Positions 1 to 5,566 of a stretch of DNA of 6,055 bases are shown here, one piece after another. A program made the translations under genes and the position numbers. A model generated the notes under the pieces. That model worked only from the letters and a program-made list of their open reading frames with translations, searched no databases and was not told the DNA's origin. Source of the DNA: DATEPR01 sp036503065 (lineage in GTDB: Bacteria > Actinomycetota > Actinomycetes > Mycobacteriales > Pseudonocardiaceae); NCBI GenBank assembly GCA_036503065.1, contig DASXXM010000138.1, forward strand, positions 1 to 6,055. Reading direction: 5' to 3'. The stretch's first letter is position 1. Every line of letters starts with the position of its first letter.

Positions 1-1056
1 CGTGTAGCCGGGCTCGACCAGGGTTGCCAGGCGCGCGACCGACAGCGACGCGGTGCCGAACAGCGCGGCCCGCGTCGTGTCCAGGGCCTGCGTGACGTAG
101 GCCGTGTGGAAGTTCCCGTTGTGGAACACGTCGTGCTCGGCCATCAGCGGGTTCTCACTCGCCGCGTTCATCTCCACGGTGAGCACCCGATCGAGGTACG
201 CGATGGCGTCCATGGCCGGCCCGTGCACCTGCGGCACGGCCCGGAACGCGAACGGGTCCTGGATCCGGGCCGGTGGCCCGGCCGCGTCGGCGAGCAACGC
301 GCGCAGCCGGCTGGCGACCGTGCGCTGCCCGGGATGCGGGCGCGACTCGTGCACGGGTGCCGCGTACGCCTCCGGCGAGCCGTCCACCGCGACGAACGAC
401 AGGGCCGTGACCACGACGCCGGCCCGCAGCAGCCGGGACAGGTCGTGGCAGGCCAGCGCGGCCTCGCCGAGCGTGGCCGCGTTGCTGCTGATGAACGCCA
501 GTGCGTCGGCGGAAGCCAGCGGGTAGGCCGGCAGCTCGCCGCCCGCCCATGGCTGTTCGCCACGCACGCACAGCGCGGCCGATGCCAACGAGGTGAGATC
601 GGCGGTGCCGATGGCGCCGTACTGCCGCATCGGCGGGGTCAGCCCGCGGTTGACCGCGTCCGCGAGCACGCCGAGCAGGGCCGGGTCCACGCCGGAACCG
701 CCCGCGGCCAGCTGGTTGAGCCGGACCGCGAGCATCGCGCGGGCGATCTGGGGGTCGACCGCGGGGCCCGCGCCGCCGGCATGGCTGCGCAGCAGCCGCA
801 GGCCGTGTTCCGGGTCGCCGAGGTCGGCCACGTCGAACTCGCGGTTCGCGCCGACGCCGGTCGTCCGGCCGTAGACGGGTCGCCGCGCGGCCAGTTCGGT
901 CGCGGTCCGGTGCGCGGCCCGTGCGCTGGCCATGCCGTCGTCGGTCACCACGACCGGCAGCCGGTCGCGCACGATGGCGTGCACGTGTGCGCAGGTCAGG
1001 CTGTGCCCGTCCAACGGCACCGGGAGCGTGCGTGCCTCGGGCAGGGTGGCCGTCAT
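1..1056 (-). CDS. Histidine/aromatic ammonia-lyase family protein with atypical MIO region (partial, 3' end outside window)
   Basis: The 352 visible residues match the HAL/PAL family (Pfam Lyase_aromatic, about 500 residues), so roughly the last third is missing. Family landmarks seen: VYGRTTGVGAN (61-71) with the conserved catalytic-loop Tyr62; RLNQLAAGGSG (112-122); QDPFAFRAVPQVHG (266-279) with conserved Arg272; SENPL (300-304) and GNFH (314-317). The loop that normally carries Ala-Ser-Gly, the source of the MIO prosthetic group, reads YGAIGTADLTSLA (146-158): no Ser, with Thr151 at or next to its place. The Asn of the usual LINGT motif appears replaced (FISSN, 188-192), and the Tyr of the QDPY motif is Phe269. 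Canonical members eliminate ammonia from His, Phe or Tyr, or act as aminomutases; whether this one does is doubtful. The ATG at 1054-1056 overlaps the stop of the upstream thiol dioxygenase, implying translational coupling. Family assignment is firm; substrate and activity are not. Confidence 0.86.
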   Translation of the reverse strand, partial: MTATLPEARTLPVPLDGHSLTCAHVHAIVRDRLPVVVTDDGMASARAAHRTATELAARRPVYGRTTGVGANREFDVADLGDPEHGLRLLRSHAGGAGPAVDPQIARAMLAVRLNQLAAGGSGVDPALLGVLADAVNRGLTPPMRQYGAIGTADLTSLASAALCVRGEQPWAGGELPAYPLASADALAFISSNAATLGEAALACHDLSRLLRAGVVVTALSFVAVDGSPEAYAAPVHESRPHPGQRTVASRLRALLADAAGPPARIQDPFAFRAVPQVHGPAMDAIAYLDRVLTVEMNAASENPLMAEHDVFHNGNFHTAYVTQALDTTRAALFGTASLSVARLATLVEPGYT

Positions 1057-1544
1057 ACCGCGCCGGCCCGCAGTTCGTCCGCGTAGCCGACGGACACCCG
1101 GCGCATCAGGCCGTCGGCGGTGAACTCGTACTGGCCCATTCGGCACAGCGGTGGCGAGTAGGCGTGGATGGACACCGCGCCGCCGACCGCCCCGTTGAGC
1201 CGGTGGATGTGGTCGGGTCCGAAGCTGAACGACTCGCCGTCGCGCACCCGCACGGTCAGGTGGTCGCCGCCGATCCGGGGGTTGCTCTCGTGCAGCGCGC
1301 CCTGCACCACGCGGACCGCGCCGGACGAGACGTCGTGGTCGTGCCAGCCGGTGTCGTTGCTGGCCGTCCAGCACAACAGCCACACGTCGACGTGCTCGTC
1401 GCGGTGGACGCAGACGTAGTGGCGGTGCTCGTCGGAGAACGCGACGTGCGGGCGCCAGCGCAGCGGATCGTCGGCCAGGGCGTTCACGAGCTCGGCCAGC
1501 TCACGCCGGTCCAGGTTCCTGCCGGGTAGATCCGCCAAGTCCAT
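1053..1544 (-). CDS. Cysteine dioxygenase-family thiol dioxygenase (cupin)
   Basis: A cupin of 163 residues, typical of bacterial type I cysteine dioxygenases (PF05995), which use non-haem iron and O2 to oxidise a thiol to a sulfinate. The three iron ligands are visible: WHDHD gives His68 and His70, and HIHRL gives His114. The outer-sphere Ser-His-Tyr set is intact in SIHAYSPP (Ser125, His127, Tyr129). The position of the mammalian Cys that crosslinks to this Tyr is Gly75, as is common in bacteria. An Arg (41) lies near the position of the substrate-carboxylate Arg of rat CDO, so cysteine is possible, but 3-mercaptopropionate or another thiol is not excluded. The ATG at 1544 is preferred over an in-frame GTG at 1562 because the intervening codons are a GGAGGAG Shine-Dalgarno tract. 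It is first gene of a two-gene operon with the lyase-like gene, downstream of tandem operator-like sites. Confidence 0.9.
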   Translation of the reverse strand: MDLADLPGRNLDRRELAELVNALADDPLRWRPHVAFSDEHRHYVCVHRDEHVDVWLLCWTASNDTGWHDHDVSSGAVRVVQGALHESNPRIGGDHLTVRVRDGESFSFGPDHIHRLNGAVGGAVSIHAYSPPLCRMGQYEFTADGLMRRVSVGYADELRAGAV

Positions 1545-1562
1545 CTCCTGCTCCTCCTCCAC
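1545..1562 (-). promoter_or_regulatory. Purine-rich ribosome binding site deciding the dioxygenase start
   Basis: On the minus strand this stretch reads GTGGAGGAGGAGCAGGAG directly before the ATG at 1544. It contains a near-perfect GGAGGAG with a 6-base gap to the ATG. Translated from the GTG it would give a Glu-rich stub (MEEEQE) absent from the family, so it is read as leader rather than coding sequence. Confidence 0.75.
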
Positions 1563-1600
1563 TTATGCGCTTCACTTAAGCGCTTCAGTGAAGCGCTTAA
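1563..1600. promoter_or_regulatory. Three tandem LacI-type operator-like sites
   Basis: Three 12-base units sit at an exact 13-base period: TTATGCGCTTCA (1563-1574), TTAAGCGCTTCA (1576-1587) and TGAAGCGCTTAA (1589-1600). Each is centred on GCGC with AAGCGCTT-type symmetry and the central CG typical of LacI-family operators; the first has one change in the core. Units two and three together form a perfect 25-base palindrome with 12-base arms around G1588. The location, between the divergent LacI-family gene and the dioxygenase start and overlapping a possible promoter, points to repression of the minus-strand operon by that regulator. The pairing of regulator and site is inferred. Confidence 0.8.
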
Positions 1601-1615
1601 TCTGATCGCCGTCAA
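1587..1615 (-). promoter_or_regulatory. Possible promoter of the dioxygenase-lyase operon
   Basis: On the minus strand TTGACG (1615-1610) matches the -35 consensus well. At a 17-base spacing follows TTCACT (1592-1587), a weak -10. If this is the promoter, the -10 box and start point lie inside the tandem palindromes, so a bound repressor would block polymerase. The -10 assignment is tentative. Confidence 0.4.
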
Positions 1616-1670
1616 GCCCCGCCAACAGGCCAAACGTCGGCTGGCCGCGACGACTGACGGGTGCCATCGC

Positions 1671-1685
1671 TAGGCTGGTTCAATG
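1671..1685 (+). promoter_or_regulatory. Possible -10 box giving a leaderless LacI-family transcript
   Basis: TAGGCT (1671-1676) fits the actinobacterial TANNNT -10 pattern and ends 7 bases before the ATG at 1683. That places the expected transcription start at or next to the start codon. No convincing Shine-Dalgarno sequence precedes this ATG, which fits leaderless translation, common in actinomycetes. No clear -35 box was found. Confidence 0.4.
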
Positions 1686-2693
1686 GCCGGCTCCCGGAAG
1701 CGCGCGACGTTGCGCGAAGTGGCCGAGGCCACCGGCCTGTCGACGGCGGCGGTGTCCTACGCGCTGCGTGGGCTCCAGGTGTCCAAGGAGACCGAGAAGC
1801 GGGTCCGGCAGGCCGCCGCCGAACTCGGGTACGAGGCCGACCCGATCGCCAGGGCGCTGGCCAGCGGCCGCACCAGCATGGTCGGCCTGCTGTCCGGATC
1901 GCTGGAAGACCTGTGGCAGCAACAGCTTTTCTTCAGCCTCGGCCGCGAACTGCTGCACAAGGACCGCTACGCCCTGATCCTGGACGCGGGCGGCGACCCG
2001 GCCCGCGAGCTCACCCTGGCCAGGCAGTTGCGCGACCAGCGGGTCGACGGCCTGATCGTGTCCCCGCTCGACCCGTCCGCGCACGCCTGGGCCGAACTGG
2101 CCGAGTCGCTGCCGGTGGTGTCGATCGGCGACTCGCTGAGCAACGCGCGCGCGGCGGGCGCGGTCCTGTTCGACAATCGGGCCGGCGTGACCCTCGCCCT
2201 GGAACACCTCAGCCGACTGGGCCACCAGCGGATCGCGGTACTCACCACGACCCGCCCGAGCACCCCCGACCGCCCCGCGGACACGTACGTCCTGGAGGAG
2301 GGCGCCCGGCTGGCGCTGGACCTCACGGTGCTGGCCGCGCCCCAGTCGGTCGCCGAAGCGGAAGCCGTGGCGCACAAGGCACTCGCGGCGCCGGACCGCC
2401 CGACGGCGTTGTTCTGCTTCTCGGACTCCATCGCGTACGGCGGCTACGCGGCGGCCCGCGCGGTCGGCCTCGCGATCCCGGGGGACGTGTCCATTGTCGG
2501 CTACGACGACCACCCGGTGTCCAGGCTGCTGTCGCCGACGCTGACCACCGTGGACTGGGACCTCGAGAGCATCATCCGGGCGGCCGTGCAGCTAGTGATC
2601 ACCGCCATCGACGGTCGCCCCCGCCGCCGTCGGATCGTGAAACCACCCAACCTGCGCGAACGCGACTCGACCGGCCGCCCACGACACGCGTGA
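1683..2693 (+). CDS. LacI-family transcriptional repressor
   Basis: A full-length LacI/GalR regulator of 336 residues. The N-terminal helix-turn-helix is at about 9-28 (TLREVAEATGLSTAAVSYAL), with recognition-helix residues Thr21, Ala22 and Tyr26 at the LacI Tyr17/Gln18/Arg22 positions. The hinge DPIARALASG (53-62) carries the Leu (59) expected to insert into the minor groove at a central CG. The periplasmic-binding-protein-like effector domain follows from about 66, with LEHLSRLGHQRIAVL (172-186), the SDSIAYGGYAAARAVGL stretch (247-263), IPGDVSIVGYDD (265-276) and LTTV (287-290). The ligand cannot be read from the sequence; sugars are usual for the family but other small molecules occur. Its divergent placement, with operator-like palindromes in the gap, suggests it controls the dioxygenase-lyase operon. 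The start at 1683 is supported by the family N-terminus. Confidence 0.95.
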   Translation: MAGSRKRATLREVAEATGLSTAAVSYALRGLQVSKETEKRVRQAAAELGYEADPIARALASGRTSMVGLLSGSLEDLWQQQLFFSLGRELLHKDRYALILDAGGDPARELTLARQLRDQRVDGLIVSPLDPSAHAWAELAESLPVVSIGDSLSNARAAGAVLFDNRAGVTLALEHLSRLGHQRIAVLTTTRPSTPDRPADTYVLEEGARLALDLTVLAAPQSVAEAEAVAHKALAAPDRPTALFCFSDSIAYGGYAAARAVGLAIPGDVSIVGYDDHPVSRLLSPTLTTVDWDLESIIRAAVQLVITAIDGRPRRRRIVKPPNLRERDSTGRPRHA

Positions 2694-2709
2694 CCGTCGA
2701 TATTCACAT

Positions 2710-2725
2710 TGTGGTCTAGACCTTG
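2710..2725. promoter_or_regulatory. DasR-responsive-element-like site 1 (weaker)
   Basis: TGTGGTCTAGACCTTG contains the core TGGTCTAGACC of the dre consensus A(C/G)TGGTCTAGACCA(G/C)T known from Streptomyces chitin and GlcNAc genes. It matches 12 of 16 positions, the mismatches lying at the two ends. Its right edge overlaps a TTGACT -35-like box. Confidence 0.7.
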
Positions 2726-2752
2726 ACTGCCACAGCAGTGGTCTAGTCCACT
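2723..2752 (+). promoter_or_regulatory. Probable chitinase promoter region
   Basis: TTGACT (2723-2728) is a good -35 box between the two dre-like palindromes. The -10 box is unclear: TCCACT (2747-2752, 18-base spacing) or TAGTCC (2744-2749, 15-base spacing) are weak candidates. Either lies inside the second palindrome, so binding there would occlude the promoter. Confidence 0.4.
2737..2752. promoter_or_regulatory. DasR-responsive-element-like site 2 (strong)
   Basis: AGTGGTCTAGTCCACT matches 15 of 16 positions of the DasR-responsive-element consensus. Its centre lies 27 bp from that of site 1 and about 50 bp upstream of the chitinase start. DasR is a GntR-family repressor released by phosphorylated amino sugars. 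That this host has a DasR is assumed. Confidence 0.8.
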
Positions 2753-2797
2753 AGGTGCGGACCGACGCATCGACGCCCGGTCCGAGTGGAGGTCGAG

Positions 2798-4411
2798 ATG
2801 CGCCCCAAATCGGCACACCTACTCGCCGTCGTGGCCGGCATCGGCGCGCTCGCGGCCGTCATCGCGGCGCAGGCGCCGGCCGTCTCGTTCGCGGCAGGCC
2901 CGGTGAACCTGGTCGCCAACGCCGGTTTCGAGACCGGCTCCCTGGCCGGCTGGACGTGCACGTCAACGGTGTCCGTCGTCGGCACGCCGACGCACAGCGG
3001 TTCGTTCGCGGCCAACGGCGTGCCCGCCGGGCAGGACAACGCGCAGTGCGAGCAGGTCGTCAGCGTGCAGCCCAACTCGCAGTACACCCTGACCGCGTGG
3101 GTCGAGGGCAGCTACGCGTACCTGGGTGACCTGGGCACCGGCACCACCGACACCAGCACGTGGACCCCGAGCGCCACGTCCTACACCCAGCTCACCACCA
3201 CGTTCACCACCGGCGCCAACACAACCAGCACCACCGTCTACTTCCACGGCTGGTACGGCACTCCCGCGATCTTCGTCGACGACGTGTCCCTCACCGGCCC
3301 CGGCGGCACCCCGCCGCCACCGCCCACCACGACCACCACGACCGTCCCCCCGCCCACCACCACGACGTCGACCACGCCACCGCCCCCACCGCCCGGTGGT
3401 GGCCTGCCGACCCACGCCCTCGTCGGCTACCTGCACGCCAGCTTCGGCAACGGCTCCGGCTACGTGCCCATCAGCCAGGTGCCGGCACCGTGGAACGTGA
3501 TCGACCTGGCCTTCGCCGACTCCCAGGGCAACGGCAACATCGTGTTCAACCGCTGCTCGCCGACGGACTGCCCCGGCGCGGAGAGTGACGCCGCGTTCCT
3601 GGCCGGCATCAAGGCACAACAGGCCGCGGGTAGGAAGGTGCTGATCTCCATCGGCGGCGCCAACGGCGAGGTCCAGCTCACGAGTGCGCAGAGCGTGACC
3701 AACTTCGTCACGTCCGTCGGCGCGATCATCGACAAGTGGGGCCTCAACGGCGTCGACATCGACTTCGAGAACCAGTCCCTGTCCCTGAACGCGGGCGACA
3801 CCGATTTCAAGAACCCCACCACCCCGGTGATCGTCAATCTCATCGCGGCGCTACAGCAGCTCAAGGCGCGCTACGGCGCGAACTTCGTGCTCACCATGGC
3901 ACCGGAGACGTTCTTCGTGCAGTTGGGCTACCAGTTCTACGGCCCAGGACCGAACAACGCCCAGGACCCGAGGGCAGGCGCGTTCCTGCCGGTGATCTAC
4001 GCGATGCGCAACAGTCTCACCCTGCTCACCGTGCAGGACTACAACTCCGGCCCGATCACCGGCCTGGACAACCAGTTCCACACCATGGGCGGCGCGGACT
4101 TCCACATCGCCATGACCGACATGCTGCTGACCGGATTTCCGGTGGCCGGCAGGACAACGGCGATGTTCCCCGCGCTGGCCCCGTCCCAGATCGCGATCGG
4201 CGTACCGGCCAACACCAACGCTGGCAACGGCTGGATCCCCGACGCACAGCTGGACCAGGCACTGGACTGCCTGACCAAGGGCACGAGCTGCGGCTCGTAC
4301 GCGATCCACGGCACGCATCCCGACCTTCGTGGCCTGATGACGTGGTCGATCAACTGGGACCACTTCAACAACTTCGACTTCCAGAACAACTTCACCGGCT
4401 ACTTCGGCTGA
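2798..4411 (+). CDS. Secreted GH18 chitinase with N-terminal carbohydrate-binding-like domain
   Basis: A 537-residue secreted enzyme predicted to hydrolyse beta-1,4 links of chitin by substrate-assisted catalysis. Residues 1 to about 32 form a signal peptide (basic start, Ala/Val/Ile core, SFA-AG-like cleavage site). Residues 35-167 (NLVANAGFETGSLAGW onward) resemble a CBM4/9-type beta-sandwich, with Cys54 and Cys84. A Pro/Thr linker spans about 169-200. The GH18 domain (204-537) shows SIGG (284-287), the catalytic strand NGVDIDFE (317-324) with Asp320, Asp322 and acid Glu324, MAPE (367-370), QDYNS (413-417) and MTWSINWD (514-521). The first Asp of the usual DxxDxDxE motif is Asn317. Cys253/258 and Cys491/498 may form disulfides. 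ATG 2798 is chosen over the in-frame GTG at 2786 because GGAGG (2788-2792) is then a Shine-Dalgarno sequence 5 bases upstream. Upstream dre-like sites suggest DasR control. Confidence 0.97.
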   Translation: MRPKSAHLLAVVAGIGALAAVIAAQAPAVSFAAGPVNLVANAGFETGSLAGWTCTSTVSVVGTPTHSGSFAANGVPAGQDNAQCEQVVSVQPNSQYTLTAWVEGSYAYLGDLGTGTTDTSTWTPSATSYTQLTTTFTTGANTTSTTVYFHGWYGTPAIFVDDVSLTGPGGTPPPPPTTTTTTVPPPTTTTSTTPPPPPPGGGLPTHALVGYLHASFGNGSGYVPISQVPAPWNVIDLAFADSQGNGNIVFNRCSPTDCPGAESDAAFLAGIKAQQAAGRKVLISIGGANGEVQLTSAQSVTNFVTSVGAIIDKWGLNGVDIDFENQSLSLNAGDTDFKNPTTPVIVNLIAALQQLKARYGANFVLTMAPETFFVQLGYQFYGPGPNNAQDPRAGAFLPVIYAMRNSLTLLTVQDYNSGPITGLDNQFHTMGGADFHIAMTDMLLTGFPVAGRTTAMFPALAPSQIAIGVPANTNAGNGWIPDAQLDQALDCLTKGTSCGSYAIHGTHPDLRGLMTWSINWDHFNNFDFQNNFTGYFG

Positions 4412-4420
4412 CCGGGCCCG

Positions 4421-4452
4421 CTGCGCCGGCGATCCGTCAATCGCCGGCGCAG
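4421..4452 (+). terminator. Strong hairpin after the chitinase gene
   Basis: A perfect 13-bp stem (CTGCGCCGGCGAT at 4421-4433, its complement at 4440-4452) with a 6-base loop begins 9 bases after the stop codon. No T-tract follows, as is usual for actinobacterial terminators. It probably ends or protects the chitinase mRNA. Confidence 0.75.
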
Positions 4453-4460
4453 TCGGCTCT

Positions 4461-4479
4461 ACCAGCCGTTTTGGCTGGT
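4461..4479 (+). terminator. Second hairpin between chitinase and tRNA gene
   Basis: ACCAGCC and its exact complement GGCTGGT enclose a GTTTT loop. Following the larger hairpin by 8 bases, it may be part of a bipartite terminator isolating the tRNA gene. Confidence 0.5.
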
Positions 4480-4507
4480 CAGTAAGCCCTCCGGTAGCAT
4501 CCCCCGC

Positions 4508-4592
4508 GGAGGATTCGCATAGTGGCCTAGTGCGCACGATTGGAAATCGTGTTGGGGTAACACCCTCGCGGGTTCAAATCCCGCATCCTCCG
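4508..4592 (+). tRNA. tRNA-Ser (anticodon GGA)
   Basis: A complete class II tRNA. The acceptor stem is GGAGGAT (4508-4514) paired with ATCCTCC (4585-4591), with discriminator G4592. The anticodon stem CACGA/TCGTG encloses the loop TTGGAAA with anticodon GGA (4542-4544), reading UCC and UCU serine codons. The long variable arm (GGGTAACACCC) is diagnostic of Ser/Leu/Tyr type. The T arm is GCGGG-TTCAAAT-CCCGC. The 3' CCA is not encoded directly after the discriminator, so it must be added after transcription. Confidence 0.97.
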
Positions 4593-4607
4593 CGCCACTG
4601 AGCAGGC

Positions 4608-4644
4608 CGAACGCCAGACACGCCGTCATCGTGTCTGGCGTTCG
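4608..4644 (+). terminator. Terminator-like hairpin downstream of tRNA-Ser
   Basis: A perfect 15-bp inverted repeat (CGAACGCCAGACACG at 4608-4622 and its complement at 4630-4644) with a 7-base loop starts 16 bases after the tRNA end. No T-tract follows. It is the best candidate for the tRNA transcript end. Confidence 0.75.
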
Positions 4645-4805
4645 CCCGTCACGCTCCGTTCTCCGGGAGCCTCGGGATGAGACTCCCGGGGCCACCCGAA
4701 CTATTCCTCTCGGCCCGGTCCGAGAGCCGGAAGTGCCTATTTCCTGATCTGGCCACGGCGTAGCGCAGGCGGCCAGCACACTGATACGAAGTCAACCGGA
4801 CGATC
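4645..4805. other. Non-coding spacer with two smaller hairpins
   Basis: Between the tRNA terminator and the DUF4328 gene lie a 7-bp stem CCGGGAG/CTCCCGG (4663-4669 with 4683-4689, 13-base loop) and a 7-bp stem CTCTCGG/CCGAGAG (4707-4713 with 4720-4726, 6-base loop). No convincing protein-coding frame or recognised riboswitch was seen. The DUF4328 promoter should lie in the right part, but no clear -35/-10 pair was identified. Confidence 0.4.
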
Positions 4806-4817
4806 AGGAGGACTCCG

Positions 4818-5525
4818 ATGCGTTGTAGCGGCTGCGGTCAGGACGTGCTGGAGGGCGAACCGGCGTGTACGCGCTGCGGCGAGTCGGTGATGACCCCCGC
4901 GATGCCCGCTCCGCCGGGTGTCGCCCTCGGTAGCGCCGTCGGCGAAGCATCACGACCACACGTGGCGGTGGGCCGGCTCGGCCGGGTGACCACCGTGGCG
5001 CTCGTGGCCAACGCGCTCGTTCTGCTCGTTCGGCTGTTCCCATTCGACCAGGCGACGGCGAACGCCCTCGGCTACCTCACGACCGGGTTGTTCTTGGTGG
5101 CCGCGATTCTGGTGCTCGTCTGGTGCTACCGCGCCCGCACCAACGTCGCCGGCCGCGGTCGCCAGCGCCGCGCTCGCGGCTGGGCGGTCGGGGGCTGGTT
5201 CTGTCCGGTGGTGAACCTGTGGTTCCCGCTGCAGATCATGTCGGACATCGAGAACGCCGATCTGCCGCCGGGTGACCGAATTCGCGCGATGCGGGTGCGC
5301 GGTCTGTGGTGGACATGCTGGCTGGCCGCCTGGTTGACCGCGACCTACTTATATGACACCGAGACGACATTGGCCGACGGGACCGTCAACCGGAACGTCG
5401 GCGTGGCGGCGAACCTGGGGGACACGCTGCTGAGCAAGCTGTTCGGCGCCGCGGCAGCGGTTCTGCTCGCCGTGAGCGTGTACCGGATCTCCACCAGGCA
5501 GGAAGCCGCTCGCACCGAATACTGA
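4818..5525 (+). CDS. Zinc-ribbon DUF4328 multi-pass membrane protein, function unknown
   Basis: A 235-residue protein. It begins with a small zinc-ribbon-like motif, two CxxC pairs (Cys3/Cys6 and Cys17/Cys20), followed by a Pro/Ala-rich tether. Hydrophobic segments lie at about 57-75, 85-104, 121-140, 162-179 and 207-223. The central part, YRARTNV (104-110) then GWAVGGWFCPVVNLWFPLQIMSDI (121-144), is the signature of actinobacterial DUF4328 (PF14219). The polar stretch VAGRGRQRRARG (110-121) is probably cytoplasmic. No catalytic motif is recognised and no function is claimed. The start is well supported by AGGAGG (4806-4811) six bases before the ATG. Leu178 is encoded by TTA (5349-5351), a codon rare in such genomes. 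The gene stands alone after the tRNA and converges on the amidase gene with 41 bases between them. Confidence 0.88.
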   Translation: MRCSGCGQDVLEGEPACTRCGESVMTPAMPAPPGVALGSAVGEASRPHVAVGRLGRVTTVALVANALVLLVRLFPFDQATANALGYLTTGLFLVAAILVLVWCYRARTNVAGRGRQRRARGWAVGGWFCPVVNLWFPLQIMSDIENADLPPGDRIRAMRVRGLWWTCWLAAWLTATYLYDTETTLADGTVNRNVGVAANLGDTLLSKLFGAAAAVLLAVSVYRISTRQEAARTEY

Positions 5526-5566
5526 TCCTGTACGTGCCGAGAAACGCTCGCGGACGAAGACCTACA

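Noticed and set aside
106..1086. A 326-codon plus-strand reading frame
   Set aside because: It is Arg/Gly/Val-rich with no family pattern and lies opposite the clear lyase-family frame; an artefact of high GC.
2705..2713. Short palindrome CACATTGTG as a CRP-like site
   Set aside because: The 4-bp arms are too short and overlap the better explained dre-like site; no CRP-type TGTGA-N6-TCACA is present.
1661..2719. A 352-codon plus-strand frame overlapping the repressor
   Set aside because: It is a shifted frame of the LacI-family gene; composition is Arg/Pro/Gly-rich with no domain, while the 1683 frame has the full LacI architecture.
3303..3396. Possible simple repeat or CRISPR-like periodicity of CCACC/CGACC units
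   Set aside because: It is the in-frame codon repetition of the Pro/Thr interdomain linker of the chitinase, without separate repeat-spacer structure.
2963..3619. A minus-strand frame opposite the chitinase
   Set aside because: Its Gly/Arg low-complexity stretch is the complement of the Pro/Thr linker, with no recognisable domain.
4508..4592. tRNA-Ser as an attachment site of an integrated element
   Set aside because: No integrase, no duplicated tRNA 3' end and no mobility gene are seen on either side within the window.
4459..4779. A 106-codon minus-strand reading frame with a peptide such as EDAGFEPARVLPQHDFQSC
   Set aside because: It runs antisense through tRNA-Ser(GGA). The conserved-looking peptide is just the complement of the tRNA, a well-known source of false hypothetical proteins.
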